Below, piece after piece: positions 27,228 through 37,178 of a DNA stretch of 64,000 nt (its first letter is position 1; every line of letters begins with the position of its first letter). Position numbers and translations under genes: made by a program. The DNA comes from Mycobacterium sp. SMC-4. GTDB taxonomy: Bacteria; Actinomycetota; Actinomycetes; Mycobacteriales; Mycobacteriaceae. The notes beneath the pieces are model-generated. The model was not told the DNA's origin, ran no database searches, and saw only the letters and a list, made by a program, of their open reading frames with translations. The stretch spans positions 1 through 64,000 of the forward strand of contig NZ_CP079872.1 of the NCBI RefSeq assembly GCF_025263265.1, written 5' to 3'.

Positions 27228-29108
27228 CTACGGCGCTTTGGCGTGACGTTGTGCCTCTGCCTCAGCCAGCCAGTCGGCGGCACGCGCGGTGCGCATGTTC
27301 GGCGGGAGTGCTTGTTGGTGGCCGTAATGGACGTCCTCGGCGGTCAACAGTGTCAGCACATCGGCGTCGAGTTCAGCACCGAGGTTGGGGTCGTTGAGAT
27401 CGGCCCCGCTCAACCCGAGTGAACTGACGATGCGACTGTTGCGGTTCAGTTGTGCCTTTTCGACCACGGTGCGCACGAACCGGCCGTTGCCCAAGGCGTC
27501 GATGACGCGAATGATGTCGCCCTCGCTGCTGGTGATCTGGGTGTTGTAGTACTCGCCGAACTTCTGCTGTACCGCCACCAGCGCCTCGGGGGCGAATTTG
27601 TCGCTATCGGCACCGGCGATAGCTTCCATGATCGCGACGAGTTGGTCGGGGTTGTACGAGGTGTATTCGATGATGGTCGAAAACCGTGACCGCAAGCCGT
27701 CATTGGCTGCTAGCACGCGTTGGCTGGCCATCGGGTAGCCGGCGGCGATGACGACCATTTCGTCGCGGTGGTTCTCCATGAACGGCACCAAGGTGCTGAT
27801 GATCGCCTGACCGAACGGGTCTCCGGTTCCGTATCCGCTGTGGATCAGGTCGCCGAACTCGTCGATGAAGACTGTGGCGCCAATACCCTTTTCGAGCTGT
27901 TCTCGGGTGTTGTTCTCCGTGTCGCCGACGTGGCGGCCGACCAGTTTGTCTCGCCGGGTCTCGTAGACGGCGGGGTCGCGCAGCAGCCCTAATCCGCAGA
28001 AGATGTGGGCGATCACTCGCGCCGAGACGGTCTTTCCTACTCCTGGTGGCCCCATCATGAGCAGGTGCCGCGATACCGGCGAGGTCGGCAGCCCCTTGCG
28101 CTCGCGTAGCACCCGCGCGATCGAGTCGTGACGTAGCTCAGAGATCCGAGCTTTGACCTCATCGAGGCCGACCATGGCCTCCAATTCTGCTTCGGCTTCT
28201 GCCAATAGCGACTGCGCCGAGCGGGCCGACTCTTGGGCGGCCCGTTCTTCGGGGCTGGTCTCCGTCTCCGGATCCCAGCGGTCGGTACGCGTGTCGATGG
28301 TCTGCGGGTCGGTGATCTGCAAACTGAAGGTGGGATCAGACAAGGCAGTTTGAGCGCGCTCAAAGTTGGGCCACTGCACCCGGATGTTGGTCAGGGCTGT
28401 TCGTGCTTCCTCGGCCTGGCCCAGATGGCGTAGGACCAGCGCTCGGCAGAACAGTGCATCCCGGTTCAAGTCGTCGCTGGCTTGTTGAGCGCTGGGCCGC
28501 AACCCGCCGGCAGCGTCGTCAGCGGGCGGATTCACCACCCGATCCACTGCCTCTAGAGCCCGGTCGCTGAGGCCGAGGCTGGCGGCCGCCCAGGCTTCCT
28601 GCAGGCTCGCGGCCCGCCGAAGATGGGGGTCGCTGTGCCAGTGACCACAGCTGCTGACCGCAACAAGGACATCGGGCCACCGCCGGGTCGCGATGGCCAG
28701 GCACGCCCGGACATAGGCCACGGCGGGAACTTCGGCCGGCAGCGTGGCCAGCACGTCGTCGGTTCCTTGATAGTCCTGCTTCTGGAGCAGGGCGGCGGCG
28801 TAGGCCAGCCGCGCGGTGGTCGCGTCGATGATCGGCAGACGCACGTAGTCGATGTCGAAATAGGCACCGAGGTCGGCGGGCCGGTGTTGTATCCGGTTGA
28901 GGCCCTGACCGAGCCGGTCGGCATGCGCGGCGAGCTTTTGCAGCACTTGAACCGAGCGCTCTCCGGTGGCGTAGCGACCCAACCACGCATCAGCAAGCTC
29001 AGGGTCGTCGCCGGTCGCCAACACAAACACCTGCGCAGCCCGATCCGGTGCACTGTGGAACACCTTCATCGCAGCCTGCAATGCCTGCAGTGAGCGCTCA
29101 TCAATCAT
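27228..29108 (-). CDS. eccA: EccA, ESX AAA+ ATPase
   Basis: 626 residues from ATG 29108, overlapping eccE by four bases. The N-terminal 280 residues form a TPR-like helical domain. The C-terminal half is a CbxX/CfqX-type AAA+ domain with Walker A GPPGVGKT (about 352) and Walker B TVFIDEFGDL (about 415). EccA is the cytosolic ATPase that acts with EspG on PE/PPE and Esp substrates. It is the last gene of the ESX run. Length is near the family norm. Confidence 0.95.
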   Translation of the reverse strand: MIDERSLQALQAAMKVFHSAPDRAAQVFVLATGDDPELADAWLGRYATGERSVQVLQKLAAHADRLGQGLNRIQHRPADLGAYFDIDYVRLPIIDATTARLAYAAALLQKQDYQGTDDVLATLPAEVPAVAYVRACLAIATRRWPDVLVAVSSCGHWHSDPHLRRAASLQEAWAAASLGLSDRALEAVDRVVNPPADDAAGGLRPSAQQASDDLNRDALFCRALVLRHLGQAEEARTALTNIRVQWPNFERAQTALSDPTFSLQITDPQTIDTRTDRWDPETETSPEERAAQESARSAQSLLAEAEAELEAMVGLDEVKARISELRHDSIARVLRERKGLPTSPVSRHLLMMGPPGVGKTVSARVIAHIFCGLGLLRDPAVYETRRDKLVGRHVGDTENNTREQLEKGIGATVFIDEFGDLIHSGYGTGDPFGQAIISTLVPFMENHRDEMVVIAAGYPMASQRVLAANDGLRSRFSTIIEYTSYNPDQLVAIMEAIAGADSDKFAPEALVAVQQKFGEYYNTQITSSEGDIIRVIDALGNGRFVRTVVEKAQLNRNSRIVSSLGLSGADLNDPNLGAELDADVLTLLTAEDVHYGHQQALPPNMRTARAADWLAEAEAQRHAKAP

Positions 29109-30751
29109 GGCTGCATCACTCCCGCGTGCAGGTGGGTCAGGAACTGTGCTTCGTTACGCGGACGCATCACAGACAGTCGCACGCCGCGCACTGCCGGCGT
29201 GCCGACCACCAGCTCATCCGGGGATTCCTGCACGATTGTCACGTCCGCATCGGGGTCGACGGGGCCCAGGGTGACCAAGCTGTGGCCACGTTCGCCAGCA
29301 GTCAGTGCCAGCCCCTCTCCGTCGGCCACGATGACCGTCGGCGGTCGGACAGGGTCGCGATCGCTGGCCAGGCTGATCCGGTAATCGTTGTCGCACAACG
29401 GTTGCCACACGGCGGGACGGTCGGTGTGGATCAGGATCACCGCGCCAGCAGCGCTGGTGCGCAGCAGCAAGGGAATCGCTACGGACAGATCAGCGCTCAG
29501 TGAGACACGGGTTGCTCGCAACGGGTCGGTCAGCGGCATGAGGAAGGGCACTCCGGTGACGGTCATCCCGAACAGCGGCCCGGACGGACCCACCGGAATT
29601 TTCAGGTCAGCGCCGTCGCCGAGTAGTCGTGGGGACATCTCCAACCGCAATGCGCGATCACCGAGCGGCAGGGAAGCGAGCAGTGAGTCGAATGCCTGCC
29701 CGGAGACCGGTTGCAGAGCCAGCAGAGGTGGATTCGGCATCGGGATGTCGGTGTGGAACCGGACCAGTCCAGCGACGCGGGTGCGACCGGTCGTATCACC
29801 AAACAGTCGCACCGTGGTGACGGTCCGGTGTGCCCGCACGGTCCACAGGTCGTTGATCAATTTGGTGTTCAAGTCACGCCCGGCGATGCGGTAGGTGGTG
29901 ACGTAGTCGGCGTCAGCGTCAAGGTTCGACCAGTTTTCCTGCACGCGGTCCAGGTCGGTGCTGTTGAGCAACGCTTCGATGGTCGCCCGCAGTTGTAGCT
30001 CGGTGCTCGTGACTGCGCGGCATCCACTGCGCAACACCGCTTGGCGCACCCGCTCGGTTGCGGCGGCGGCCGCCGCGGCGGCATCGCCGCGGTAGAGCAT
30101 CGCTGCCAGGCATGCCTGCGGGCACAGCCGCAGCACCAGCCACGTCCGACGGTCACCGACGGCGGCCCTGTCGCCGACGATCTCGGCGTACTTGGGGGTG
30201 TAGCCGCCATCACCGGCAACGCGGCTACCCACCTGTACGACATCGACCGAGTGCAACTCCAGGCCGGCGAACTGCCGCAGACGCGACTCGATGGCCTGCA
30301 ACGGGATGGTGTCCACCGTCTCCGCGCCGGCCGGGACCAGCACGGTCGGTGAAAACGGGCGCCCATGCAGGGCGATCATCGTCACTGCGTACTGGCCATC
30401 CCAGATCATCCCGATCGGCCCGGCACCGGGCATGTCGACGGTGAAGGTCTCGGGGATGCGCGCACGGTCCCCGCGGGCACCTTCGAAGCGGCGGAAGTAC
30501 CCGAACCGGATTGCCCGGACCAGCCACCCGGCCGCGGTCGCGCCGTTGTAGCTGACGGTCGCCGCCAGCAGTACCGCGAGCAAGACCACCGGCACCACCC
30601 ACCAGGGCACTGGTGAGGCGATGGCCAGGATCGTTGCGGCGATCAGTTCGGCCACCACCACCAGCTTCAATCGGAGATCGAGGCGCCAGCGCCGCATCAC
30701 ATCAGTGAATCCAGCGGTCGGGCCGGGGATTTGGTCATCGAGCACGGTCAC
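29105..30751 (-). CDS. eccE: EccE, ESX membrane component
   Basis: 548 residues from GTG 30751; GTG 30745 is possible. Two adjacent membrane helices (about 28-66) are followed by a long soluble domain, the layout of EccE. EccE sits at the periphery of the ESX inner-membrane complex and contacts mycosin. Placed between mycP and eccA as in chromosomal ESX loci. Confidence 0.9.
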   Translation of the reverse strand: MTVLDDQIPGPTAGFTDVMRRWRLDLRLKLVVVAELIAATILAIASPVPWWVVPVVLLAVLLAATVSYNGATAAGWLVRAIRFGYFRRFEGARGDRARIPETFTVDMPGAGPIGMIWDGQYAVTMIALHGRPFSPTVLVPAGAETVDTIPLQAIESRLRQFAGLELHSVDVVQVGSRVAGDGGYTPKYAEIVGDRAAVGDRRTWLVLRLCPQACLAAMLYRGDAAAAAAAATERVRQAVLRSGCRAVTSTELQLRATIEALLNSTDLDRVQENWSNLDADADYVTTYRIAGRDLNTKLINDLWTVRAHRTVTTVRLFGDTTGRTRVAGLVRFHTDIPMPNPPLLALQPVSGQAFDSLLASLPLGDRALRLEMSPRLLGDGADLKIPVGPSGPLFGMTVTGVPFLMPLTDPLRATRVSLSADLSVAIPLLLRTSAAGAVILIHTDRPAVWQPLCDNDYRISLASDRDPVRPPTVIVADGEGLALTAGERGHSLVTLGPVDPDADVTIVQESPDELVVGTPAVRGVRLSVMRPRNEAQFLTHLHAGVMQP

Positions 30752-30760
30752 GTTGCGCCC

Positions 30761-32179
30761 CTATTGTCCTCGTCGCGATTTGGACATCGATGTCACGAGC
30801 AGCACCACGGCAAGCGCGATCAACAATGCGGCACTGCCGGCCACCGCCATGATCATCGGGCGATGATCCGGTGGGGGTGGGGGCAGTGGTGGCCCCAGCG
30901 GTCGTGTCAGGTTCTCCGGGGCTACAGGGATCTCGGGTACGTCGAAGTTCAAGGCCGCCAGCGGGTCGATCACCCCATAACCGACCCGGTTATCAACCAC
31001 CGCTGCCGGGGAGTGCGCGGTCTGCTTGATGCGGTTGATCACCTGCGCAGCAGGCAGATTCGGATACTTCGCGCGCACCAGCGCCGCCAGCCCCGAGACG
31101 TAGGCGGCGGCAAAGCTGGTGCCGCTCATGGGTTTGAGCGTCGCGGTCTGCGGATCGAACGTGGCGTTGATGATCGCCCCCTCGGGGTTGACTGCCTCCA
31201 CGAAAAGTCCGGGTGCAGCAACCCCTACCCACGGCCCTGCCAGGCTCAGGTCGCCGCCTTGCTCGGTGACCGCGGGCTGGCCCTGGTCATCAGTCGCGCT
31301 CACCGACAGCACATAGTCGGAAAACCACGACGGTGTGCTGATCGTGACGACCCCGCCCCAGTTACGGGGGTCCTTGACGTTGGTGGCGTCAATGTTCGGG
31401 TTCTGCGAACACCCCGCGCCCGTCGGCATCCCCGCGCTGGCGGCATTGACGTTGCCGGCCGCCGCTACCAACACGACGTCTTTCTCCACCGCGGCATAGC
31501 GCACTGCGGCTCCCAGCGTCGTTTGGTCGACCGGCTTATGGACCGGTACGCACGACACAATCGACATGTTGATGACACGGGCTCCCGCGTTGGCGGCATG
31601 CACGATCGCTCGAGCCAACGTGCTGACGGTGCCTGCGCGGGCGTCATCCTCGTTGGCGCCGCGCTCGCGGGCGAACATGCCCGAGGACTGCCTAATGGAG
31701 ATCAGTTCGGCGTCTGGGGCGACCCCGACGAGCGCGTCGCCCTCGGCAGGACTGGCCCCGATGATGCTGGCCACCACGCTGCCGTGGGTGTCGCAGTCAG
31801 ACAGTCCGTCACCGCCCATGACGTAGTCACCGCCGCCGCGCAAATGCGGTAACCGCGGTGATGGCCACACTCCGGTGTCGATCAGAGCCACGCTGACCCC
31901 AGCGCCTCGCCCCGCCGACTTCCACAGTTCGGGCAGATTCATGAACGCTTGCGCCGCCGGTACTGCTGCGACGTCGGTGCCCGGCAGCAGCCCGTTGCCA
32001 GGACATTCGTAGCGCTGCTTCATCGGCTCGTCGGGACCGGGTTGGCCGTCCGCTGGAACGGCGGTCGGATCGATCGCCGGCGGCGTGATCGCGGCCGCGG
32101 TGCCCGAAGGCCACACCACCGCCAACATCAACGCCGCCCCGGCGACTCCCAAGCGCCGGCCCAGACCCACGGGCCTCAT
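30761..32179 (-). CDS. mycP: MycP, mycosin subtilisin-like protease
   Basis: 472 residues. ATG 32179 is chosen: GAGGAACATCTG precedes it and it overlaps the eccD stop by one base. It has a signal peptide, then the subtilase triad: Asp in VALIDTGVW (about 101), His in DCDTHGSVVAS (about 132) and Ser in SGTSFAAAYVSG (about 355), with the oxyanion Asn in VAAAGN. A Pro-rich linker and one C-terminal membrane helix follow. Mycosins stabilise the ESX complex in the periplasm and can cleave substrates. Confidence 0.95.
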   Translation of the reverse strand: MRPVGLGRRLGVAGAALMLAVVWPSGTAAAITPPAIDPTAVPADGQPGPDEPMKQRYECPGNGLLPGTDVAAVPAAQAFMNLPELWKSAGRGAGVSVALIDTGVWPSPRLPHLRGGGDYVMGGDGLSDCDTHGSVVASIIGASPAEGDALVGVAPDAELISIRQSSGMFARERGANEDDARAGTVSTLARAIVHAANAGARVINMSIVSCVPVHKPVDQTTLGAAVRYAAVEKDVVLVAAAGNVNAASAGMPTGAGCSQNPNIDATNVKDPRNWGGVVTISTPSWFSDYVLSVSATDDQGQPAVTEQGGDLSLAGPWVGVAAPGLFVEAVNPEGAIINATFDPQTATLKPMSGTSFAAAYVSGLAALVRAKYPNLPAAQVINRIKQTAHSPAAVVDNRVGYGVIDPLAALNFDVPEIPVAPENLTRPLGPPLPPPPPDHRPMIMAVAGSAALLIALAVVLLVTSMSKSRRGQ

Positions 32180-33711
32180 CAGATGTTCCTCGCCAAGGAC
32201 AACAGATTCAGCAGCCACACCGCCAGCGGCGGGACCGCGACGATCAGCAGATACTCACACCACTCGATGATCTTGCGGAACACCGGCGAGAACACCCGTG
32301 AGGGAACCACAGCCGCGGCGATGACCCCGGCGATGCCGATGCACAGCAGCACTGCGGCTGCCCCGTAGGCGGCCTCCGGCCCCGGCCAGGCCAGTGCATA
32401 TTTCACCGTCGTGATCGTCACCATCAGGACGGCAGCGGCCACGACGGTGATCGCCTGCCCACGCGCGGCAAATGCCCGGCCCCGCAGCAGTAGCACGGTC
32501 GCTAAGACACCGACAAACACCGTCGCCAACCACCAACGCCCCTGGCCGGGATCGACCACGAAGAACGAGGCTCCCACGAAAAACACCGCCACCGCCAACA
32601 ACAGCGCACTGAGGTACGTATTGGCTGCGGCCGCGCCCCTGCGCAGCGCCTCGACGCTGGGCGTCCCCTGGTGCTCGGCGGCCACCAGCGCTTCCTTGGC
32701 GATCGCGTCGGCGTTGTCGAAGGTGTCCTTGCCGGTGACCGTCGGGAACGGCGGCACCGGGATACCAGCCATCCGTGCCGCGATCTTGGGTGCCCCGGTG
32801 AGCACGAACAGGGCCAGCACCATCACTGCGACGGACATGTTCTGCAGCGTCGCTCCAGTCAGGGCATGGATGACGGCCAGCACCGCCAGTCCCGTTCCGA
32901 CGACCACGATCGTGGCCATCGCGCCGCGCGGCGCGGGGCTGATTCGCCACAACAGGGCGGCCAGGACTGTCGCCACCACCGCGGCGAAAGCGACGTGCCA
33001 GGTCCCGATATCGCCGGGGGCCGCCATCAGCGCTGCTGCCGGACACGCGATCAACGCCCCCGGCAGCCACAACGCATTGGCCGTCACGGCATCTCGTTGC
33101 CGAGACCAGACCAGAGCCCCTCCGATGATCAGCAAGACTCCCACGGCGAGCGCACTGACCGCCGGAATCAGGTTCCAGTCATGGCCCGCGCTGCGATTCC
33201 GCGACCAGGCCAGCATCAGCAGGGCGATCGTCGTGGCCACCGTGGAGGCGATGATCACCCCGGCGACCAGCCGCGCGGTGGCCGCAGTCACGACGGGGGT
33301 CCGTGCCTTGTTGAGCACCGCGACCGCCGAGGACGGCGATTCGATCACCGGGGTGAACTCCACCTCGGAATCGACCACTTCGAGCACCAGGAGGTCGCCA
33401 TCGACGACGCCCTGCTGGCTGAGCGTTTGTGTGCGATTAAGGGGACGGCCGTCGATGTGGGTGAGGTTCACCAGACCAGGGCTGACCATGCCGGTCTCAT
33501 CGGGCTCGCGTAACCCGTCGTCGCCGCCGTCCTCGTTGGCCTGCAAACGACGCACCAGCGCATCGACCACCGCCGCCACCGGAGAGCTTGCCGGTAACGT
33601 CACATCCTTCTGGCGGCCTTCGAACAGCACCGCCACTCTGACCTGCTCGGCCAGCCGGACCTTACTGCTCGGAACTGCCCCGTGCGCACCGCGTTCGGTT
33701 GTTGCGGTCAT
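32179..33711 (-). CDS. eccD: EccD, ESX polytopic membrane channel subunit
   Basis: 510 residues from ATG 33711, overlapping the espI stop region as ATGA, with GAGGGGTGGCG upstream. There is an N-terminal ubiquitin-like (YukD) domain (about 18-115: VRVAVLFEGRQKDVTLP...VVDGDLLVLEV), then about eleven membrane helices. EccD forms the membrane vestibule of the ESX pore. Confidence 0.95.
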   Translation of the reverse strand: MTATTERGAHGAVPSSKVRLAEQVRVAVLFEGRQKDVTLPASSPVAAVVDALVRRLQANEDGGDDGLREPDETGMVSPGLVNLTHIDGRPLNRTQTLSQQGVVDGDLLVLEVVDSEVEFTPVIESPSSAVAVLNKARTPVVTAATARLVAGVIIASTVATTIALLMLAWSRNRSAGHDWNLIPAVSALAVGVLLIIGGALVWSRQRDAVTANALWLPGALIACPAAALMAAPGDIGTWHVAFAAVVATVLAALLWRISPAPRGAMATIVVVGTGLAVLAVIHALTGATLQNMSVAVMVLALFVLTGAPKIAARMAGIPVPPFPTVTGKDTFDNADAIAKEALVAAEHQGTPSVEALRRGAAAANTYLSALLLAVAVFFVGASFFVVDPGQGRWWLATVFVGVLATVLLLRGRAFAARGQAITVVAAAVLMVTITTVKYALAWPGPEAAYGAAAVLLCIGIAGVIAAAVVPSRVFSPVFRKIIEWCEYLLIVAVPPLAVWLLNLLSLARNI

Positions 33712-35261
33712 CGCCACCCCTCGCCTTGGTCGGGCCATTGCGGTCGGTAACCGGGATCTTTGTCGGCCGCGCCGGCGAACCCGTCCACCACTGAGGCCGC
33801 GGTCTCGATGAATGCCCGTCGCGTCGCGGGGGCCAGGCGATTGAAGTCGATCGCTGTGGCGTCGCTGAGGTGCGGGTCATAAGGGATGTCATGCACCGCG
33901 CGTACCACGCGTTCGAACCCTTCGTGCAGATTGCGCACAGCCTTGGTCGGAGTGATCTTGTTGACATTGCTGATCACCATGACCGCTGAGTTCACCAGGC
34001 CCGGATAGCCATGCGCGATAAGCCAATTCAGAGTCTGTTGCGCCGCCTCGGCGCCGTCGTAACGGGTGGTTGAGGCCACCACCACCGCATCGGCCATCGA
34101 CAGCACCGCGGCGGTGATGTCATCGCGCATCTGGTTGCCACAGTCCAGCAAGGCCACCGGGTACTGCCGGGCCAATCGCTGCCAGGCCATCGTCAACTCA
34201 CGGCCGGTGAGGACCGCGTCGCCGGGGTCGCCGGCGAGCACTTCCAGCCCTGAGGTGGAATCCATGCCCAGGTGATGCCGGAAGTCACTGTAGGAATGCA
34301 GGTTCGGGTCGGCGAGCAGTGTTCGCCAGGTCCCAGTGCTGGGTTCGTCTATCCGCTTCGCCAGGTTGCCCGACGCCGGGTTGGCGTCGATAGCGACGAC
34401 CTTGTCGCTGCGGTAATGCGCCAGCGCCGCACCGATGCCAAGGGTGGTCGTTGTCTTTGACACCCCACCTTTTTGCTGCAGCACCGCGATCACGTAGGTG
34501 CCCCGCAGGTTGACCTTCAACCGCCGGCGCAGGTCGTTCCACTCGCGCTCGCTGGCACCCGGCCCGAGGTTAATGCGGGTGGTCTTGTAAAGCCTTCTGC
34601 GCCAGCCTGTTTCCGGCGACTGCTTGTACGGACGTACTAGATCGGCTTGTCGGACTTGCGCCTGCATCGGGCCGACGGACTCGCCACCACGAGCAGGCCA
34701 CGACGGTGTTTCCGGCGGACGCGGAGACCAGGCCGGCGGCGGTGTCGGAGCCGCCGGGTGTGCGCTGGGCGGCGGCCCCGCCGCCGGATACCCAGGAGGT
34801 GGACCCGGTGGTGCCGGGTAGCCGGGCACCGGCGGCCCCGGCGGCGGATATCCAGGCTGCGATGGGGGGAAAGTCCCCGGATATTGCGGCGCGGACATGG
34901 CTCCCATCGCGTGCCTGCCGCCGCTGTCTGCGTCGGCCGCCGGCTGAGGCGTTTCAGGCCAGCCTGGCGGCGGGGTGGCCGCCGGGGGCGGCGGAGGTGG
35001 TGTTTCCGGCCAGCTCGCTGCCGTGGTGGCACCTGGTGGCGGCGGTGCGGGCGTGTCCGGCCAGTCCGCTGGGGTGGCAGTGGGGTCCCCGGCGACGGGC
35101 ATCCGTGGATCGGTGTGTGGGTCGTTGTGCTCGGCGGCGCCGGCGTCGGTCAGACGCTCGCCGCTCGGCTGGGACTCGGGGGGAATGCTTGCGGCATCAG
35201 CACCCGGTGCTGGATGTTCCTCCGGTTGCAGGTATCGGCTGTAAAAGTCGTTGTCGCTCAC
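33708..35261 (-). CDS. espI: EspI-like ParA-type ATPase with Pro-rich N-terminus
   Basis: 517 residues from GTG 35261 with AAGGGGA about 11 bases upstream. The first 190 residues are extremely Pro-rich with repeats such as WPETP. The C-terminal 270 residues are a ParA/MinD-type ATPase with the P-loop KGGVSKTT (about 265), where Ser replaces the usual Gly. EspI is a cytosolic ESX-associated ATPase linked to regulation of secretion by ATP level. The 180-base gap upstream is AT-rich (35.30-35.38 kb) and probably holds a promoter. Confidence 0.9.
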   Translation of the reverse strand: MSDNDFYSRYLQPEEHPAPGADAASIPPESQPSGERLTDAGAAEHNDPHTDPRMPVAGDPTATPADWPDTPAPPPPGATTAASWPETPPPPPPAATPPPGWPETPQPAADADSGGRHAMGAMSAPQYPGTFPPSQPGYPPPGPPVPGYPAPPGPPPGYPAAGPPPSAHPAAPTPPPAWSPRPPETPSWPARGGESVGPMQAQVRQADLVRPYKQSPETGWRRRLYKTTRINLGPGASEREWNDLRRRLKVNLRGTYVIAVLQQKGGVSKTTTTLGIGAALAHYRSDKVVAIDANPASGNLAKRIDEPSTGTWRTLLADPNLHSYSDFRHHLGMDSTSGLEVLAGDPGDAVLTGRELTMAWQRLARQYPVALLDCGNQMRDDITAAVLSMADAVVVASTTRYDGAEAAQQTLNWLIAHGYPGLVNSAVMVISNVNKITPTKAVRNLHEGFERVVRAVHDIPYDPHLSDATAIDFNRLAPATRRAFIETAASVVDGFAGAADKDPGYRPQWPDQGEGWR

Positions 35262-35441
35262 GGTGACTCGTTCCCCTTGCGCCTCACGGCCTACCTCCTA
35301 GCACTGCCTGCTGCCGTACATATCATACATACTAATGCAGTTCAGACACATATGTTGTACACCCAAATTGTTTGACTTTGGTGTGCGGTAATCGATGTCA
35401 TCATTCCTTGAGTGGGGTCAGCCACCTTCGCGGGAGCGCCG

Positions 35442-36317
35442 CTACGGGCGTTGAGGTGCTGAATCGCCCCAGTTGCGGAAGCCCACCATCGACAACACCG
35501 CGGCGACCGCGGACTTGATTGCCGGGGTCGTGCCCGGCGTGATTAACGTCCACCACGAACCGTTGTCGCTGCGCACAGGCCCAGTTAGCACCCGGCCCTG
35601 CGAGGTATCGGTGACGGTGGCCGCGGTCCTGCTCACTTGGATCTGCCCGGACTCATCGGGGGTCATCGCGGTAATCGACAGTTCCATGATCGGGTTGTCA
35701 GCAGCAGCGGTGATCACTCGATACTGGTCACTGTCCATTCCGAGGTCGCCGAACACCACCGCTGCGCTGTGTTCGCCACGGGCGACCTTGCCCAGTCCAT
35801 CGAGCAGGCCCGCGGTCGGCACCGTCACTGTATCGAACTGTGCGGGCTCGATCGCCGCACCGCACACTGGCAGGAGCCGATCGATCAAACTCGACACCGT
35901 CGCGGCGTGCCCCAGGTACTCGATGGTGATGTCATCGACGTGTTGCATGGCAGAGACGGTGATGTCCCCGCGCCGGGCGATGGCGACGCGCAAATGATTC
36001 TCGCCGCGTCGAATGAGGCAGGCCAGCACCAGATCTGGTGCTCCCAGCGTCTCCAGCCACATCCGGACTTGGGGATGTACGGCATCGCCGAACACTAGGC
36101 CTTTGTCGCGCAGAATGGCCACGCCGGGATGTCCCCAGGGTCGTTCAGCTGGATCTCCGGTGTCGGTGAACGGCCTGGTTACCAGCACCGAGGGCATCCG
36201 CTCCACGCCGCACAGTGCTTGCAGAAGCCACAGCGCATCTCGGGTCAACTCCACCGACGTGGCTGGTTGCGGACCGGCCACCGTTGGTGCCGGCCGGTTC
36301 ACGAATGTCGGTCGCAC
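35442..36317 (-). CDS. espG: EspG-type PE/PPE chaperone
   Basis: 291 residues from GTG 36317 with GGCGGGG upstream. Sequence pattern (VELTRDALWLLQALCGVERMPSVL; AVVFGDLGMDSDQYRVI) and length fit EspG, the cytosolic chaperone that binds the tip of PPE proteins and delivers PE/PPE pairs to the ESX ATPase. It follows pe, ppe, esxB and esxA in the usual order. Confidence 0.9.
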   Translation of the reverse strand: MRPTFVNRPAPTVAGPQPATSVELTRDALWLLQALCGVERMPSVLVTRPFTDTGDPAERPWGHPGVAILRDKGLVFGDAVHPQVRMWLETLGAPDLVLACLIRRGENHLRVAIARRGDITVSAMQHVDDITIEYLGHAATVSSLIDRLLPVCGAAIEPAQFDTVTVPTAGLLDGLGKVARGEHSAAVVFGDLGMDSDQYRVITAAADNPIMELSITAMTPDESGQIQVSRTAATVTDTSQGRVLTGPVRSDNGSWWTLITPGTTPAIKSAVAAVLSMVGFRNWGDSAPQRP

Positions 36318-36449
36318 CGCTATACCCCGCCTTCTATGTCGACCACTTCCCCACTACCCCGTCACGGCGACGGCCCGGCCCTGCCAGTTGGTGCAGGACC
36401 GGGCCGTCGTCGAGCCACGGGGCCTCTCTGGCGTACGCGCCACAGAGTC

Positions 36450-36734
36450 CTAGACGTACTGCGACCGGATCGCCGCGTCCTTCTGGACCATCCCATCGAG
36501 GCCCATCCCCAGTGCCACTTCGGCATTCTTGAGCTTCTCGGCCAAGCCCTCGACGTAGGTCATGACGCGGGTGTAGTCGTCCTGAAAGCCCTCGCCGCCG
36601 CCGCCGCGGAAGTGCTCGGCGGCCCTGGCCTTGAGCATCATTGCGTCCCCGTGGACCTCCTGGGTCAGCACGGAGCACTGAGCCAGCATGCTCTTGCACT
36701 CCTCAACGATGGGAACGTTGTACTGGATGGTCAT
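36450..36734 (-). CDS. esxA: EsxA-like WXG100-family protein lacking the Trp
   Basis: 94 residues from ATG 36734. Two helices flank a turn reading HFRGGGGEGF at the place of the WXG motif, so Phe replaces Trp. Length and position after esxB are canonical. Esx proteins are secreted as helical heterodimers. No exact YxxxD/E secretion motif is visible in it. Confidence 0.9.
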   Translation of the reverse strand: MTIQYNVPIVEECKSMLAQCSVLTQEVHGDAMMLKARAAEHFRGGGGEGFQDDYTRVMTYVEGLAEKLKNAEVALGMGLDGMVQKDAAIRSQYV

Positions 36735-36781
36735 ATCGTGCTCGCTTTCTCGTCTGTGTAGCTCAGGTCAGCTGGTGCTGG

Positions 36782-37087
36782 TCACACCGGCATGGTGTCG
36801 ATGCTGGACAGGTAGCCAGCGGCGTCTTCGTCGCCGGCGGTCAGGTGTGCCGCCGAGGTGTTCATCTTCTCGCTGTGCTCGCCCTGCATCATGGCCTGCT
36901 GGTTGCCGTAGGTCTGCAGGTCCTCGCCGGCCCGCTGCAGCGCCATGCGGCCCTTGCCTTGCATGCCGGTGGAGGCGTGCTCCAGCATCGAGCCGAGCTG
37001 CTGCACCATCGACCGCAGCCGCTCCTCCTTCTCCGACAGCGCCGAAGAATCGCCGTGCATGGAGTCGACATCACCAAAGATATCCAT
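36782..37087 (-). CDS. esxB: EsxB-like WXG100-family protein lacking the Trp
   Basis: 101 residues from ATG 37087 with AAGGAA upstream. The hairpin turn reads MQGKGRMAL, so Met replaces Trp of WXG. The C-terminal tail has AAGYLSSID, near but not identical to the YxxxD/E secretion signal. Partner of the EsxA-like protein 48 bases downstream. Confidence 0.9.
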   Translation of the reverse strand: MDIFGDVDSMHGDSSALSEKEERLRSMVQQLGSMLEHASTGMQGKGRMALQRAGEDLQTYGNQQAMMQGEHSEKMNTSAAHLTAGDEDAAGYLSSIDTMPV

Positions 37088-37178
37088 TCGAAATTCCTTC
37101 CAGATTGGTTCGTTTCCCCCCGCCCCGGAGCGCCGGATTGGGATTACTGCTCAGCGTTGGCGGTCTCCCGCTCGCCTG

